NCBI GenBank assembly: GCA_023412175.1
Contig: JAEYOB010000582.1
Location: 1-6,462, forward strand
DNA length: 6,462 nucleotides
Source: Pseudomonadota bacterium
Lineage (GTDB): Bacteria; Pseudomonadota; Alphaproteobacteria; Azospirillales; Azospirillaceae
Direction: 5' to 3'
The notes beneath the pieces were generated by a model. It had not been told where the DNA came from, made no database searches, and was given only the letters and a program-made list of their open reading frames with translations. Numbering within the stretch: position 1 is the first letter of the stretch; each line of letters begins with the position of its first letter. Shown here piece after piece: positions 5,523 to 6,462 of this stretch. A program made the translations under genes and the position numbers.

Positions 5523-6462
5523 ATGACGGCCATCCACCGTTTCGCCATCGTCACCGCAGGCGACGACGCCTATTTCCCGTTGCTCCAGGGGCTGATCCGC
5601 TCAATCCGTTCCTGTCCGCAGGGTGGCGCGACGCCCATCACGGTGCTCGACGTCGGGCTTGGCGAGGCGGCCCGCGGCTGGCTTGCCGCGCAGGGTGCCC
5701 GCTGCGTGGCGCCCGGCTGGGACCATCCGCTCGACCGGCCCGTGCCCGAATACATGAAGGCGATGCTGTCGCGTCCGCACCTGCCGAAGCATGTTCCCGA
5801 CGCGGGCATCATCCTGTGGCTCGACGCGGACTGCTGGGTCCAGGATTGGGGGGCGGTGGACCTGCTGCTGAAGGGTGCGGAGGAGACGGGCTTCGCCATC
5901 GTGCCGGAACTCGACCGGTCCTACACGCCATTGTACCACGGCGTGCCCTACGCCCTGCATCTCTACGAGTGGTACAAGGCCTGCTTCGACGAAGCGACGG
6001 CGCGCCACCTTGTCGCTTATCCACTGCTGAACTGCGGGGTGTTCGCCGCGCGGCGGGACGCGCCGCATTGGGGGCTCTGGGCGCGGCTGCTGGCGGACTC
6101 CCTCCGGCGTGCCGTGCTTTTCGTCAGCGAGCAGGTCGCCCTCAACGTCGCGCTGCGCACCGGTGGCCTGCGGTTCAGCCAATTGCCGGCAAGCTGCAAC
6201 TGGATCTGCTTCCGGGCACCTCCGCTCTGTTCGGACGACGGCCGATTGCTGCTGGATCCGCAGCTTCCGCACGCGCCGCTCGGGATCGTGCATCTGGCCG
6301 GCTATCACAACGCCCGCAAGGCGGAACCGCACACCCTGTCCACCCCCGGCGGCGGTTCGGTGAGCCGCCCGCTCAGCCACATCGCCCCCGCGTCGCCGCC
6401 GGCCCTGTCCGACATGCCGCTGGCCCAGGCCATGGCGATGGCCCTTGCGCTCTATCAGGAGG
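5523..6462 (+). CDS. GT8-like GT-A glycosyltransferase with start of a C-terminal TPR module (runs off right edge)
   Basis: The frame is open from the ATG at 5523 to the window end: 313 codons, no stop. It begins MTAIHRFAIVTAGDDAYFPL, a first Rossmann strand as in GT-A enzymes. A DxD-type metal/nucleotide-sugar motif is at LWLDADCW (98-105; D101, D103). NCGVFAARRD (170-179) and SEQVALN (202-208) correspond to the N-S-G-V and D-Q-D-x-L-N positions of GT8 enzymes. GIVHLAGYHNARK (254-266) resembles their H-x-x-G-x-x-K element. The role is probably transfer of a sugar from an NDP donor in the cytoplasm; donor and acceptor are unknown. After a proline/serine-rich linker (about 275-297) the last residues, MPLAQAMAMALALYQE, resemble the first helix of the TPR block in the GT61 gene. 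A C-terminal TPR region probably follows outside the window. In-frame ATGs at 5472 and 5496 are alternative starts. 5523 is preferred because conserved-looking sequence begins there, although no ribosome site precedes it. Confidence 0.78.
   Translation, partial: MTAIHRFAIVTAGDDAYFPLLQGLIRSIRSCPQGGATPITVLDVGLGEAARGWLAAQGARCVAPGWDHPLDRPVPEYMKAMLSRPHLPKHVPDAGIILWLDADCWVQDWGAVDLLLKGAEETGFAIVPELDRSYTPLYHGVPYALHLYEWYKACFDEATARHLVAYPLLNCGVFAARRDAPHWGLWARLLADSLRRAVLFVSEQVALNVALRTGGLRFSQLPASCNWICFRAPPLCSDDGRLLLDPQLPHAPLGIVHLAGYHNARKAEPHTLSTPGGGSVSRPLSHIAPASPPALSDMPLAQAMAMALALYQE

Noticed and set aside
4129..5526. A plus-strand open frame of 465 codons opposite the methyltransferase gene
   Set aside because: Its translation is arginine/glycine/proline-rich with no recognisable domain. 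The opposite strand encodes a protein with every family motif in order. Long antisense frames are expected at this GC content.
5601..6380. A minus-strand frame of 259 codons opposite the GT8-like gene
   Set aside because: No domain is seen in it, while the plus strand shows LDAD, NCGVF and the other GT-A motifs in order.

Overview
The window is GC-rich throughout, with strong G/C third-position bias and long meaningless antisense open frames. It encodes tetratricopeptide-repeat (TPR) glycosyltransferases of a type I associate with Rhodospirillales-like Alphaproteobacteria (Azospirillum and relatives). That assignment rests on protein style and composition; no rRNA or other marker gene is present.

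Layout: five protein-coding genes fill almost everything, and no gap reaches 300 bases. (1) 1-598, minus: the N-terminal part of an almost pure TPR protein, cut by the left edge. (2) 588-2105, minus: TPR plus a GT-B glycosyltransferase-like domain; its end overlaps the start of gene 1 by 11 bases, so 2 then 1 form an operon. (3) 2243-4132, plus: TPR plus a GT61/DUF563 glycosyltransferase domain, divergent from gene 2. (4) 4135-5454, minus: an NDP-hexose C-methyltransferase-type enzyme (zinc-binding N-terminus, SAM domain, C-terminal Rossmann-like domain), convergent with gene 3. (5) 5523-6462, plus: a GT8-like GT-A glycosyltransferase running into the start of what looks like a C-terminal TPR module, cut by the right edge. 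Transcription changes direction at each of the last three junctions, giving two divergent control regions (2106-2242 and 5455-5522) and one convergent junction (4133-4134).

Together the genes look like part of a glycan assembly locus: three putative sugar-transfer enzymes, most carrying TPR scaffolds, plus a sugar-modifying C-methyltransferase that would supply or alter a branched or deoxy sugar. The product could be a surface polysaccharide (O-antigen or exopolysaccharide) or a protein glycan such as that on flagellin. No flippase, polymerase, flagellin or nucleotide-sugar synthesis gene lies in the window, so the choice stays open.

The most notable features are: a 22-bp tandem duplication, built on the palindrome CCGGCCGG, that supplies the stop codon of gene 3; a TPR N-terminal module seen at the front of one glycosyltransferase and apparently at the back of another; and atypical residues at conserved histidine positions in two glycosyltransferase domains. 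I see no tRNA, rRNA, CRISPR array, insertion sequence or integrase.
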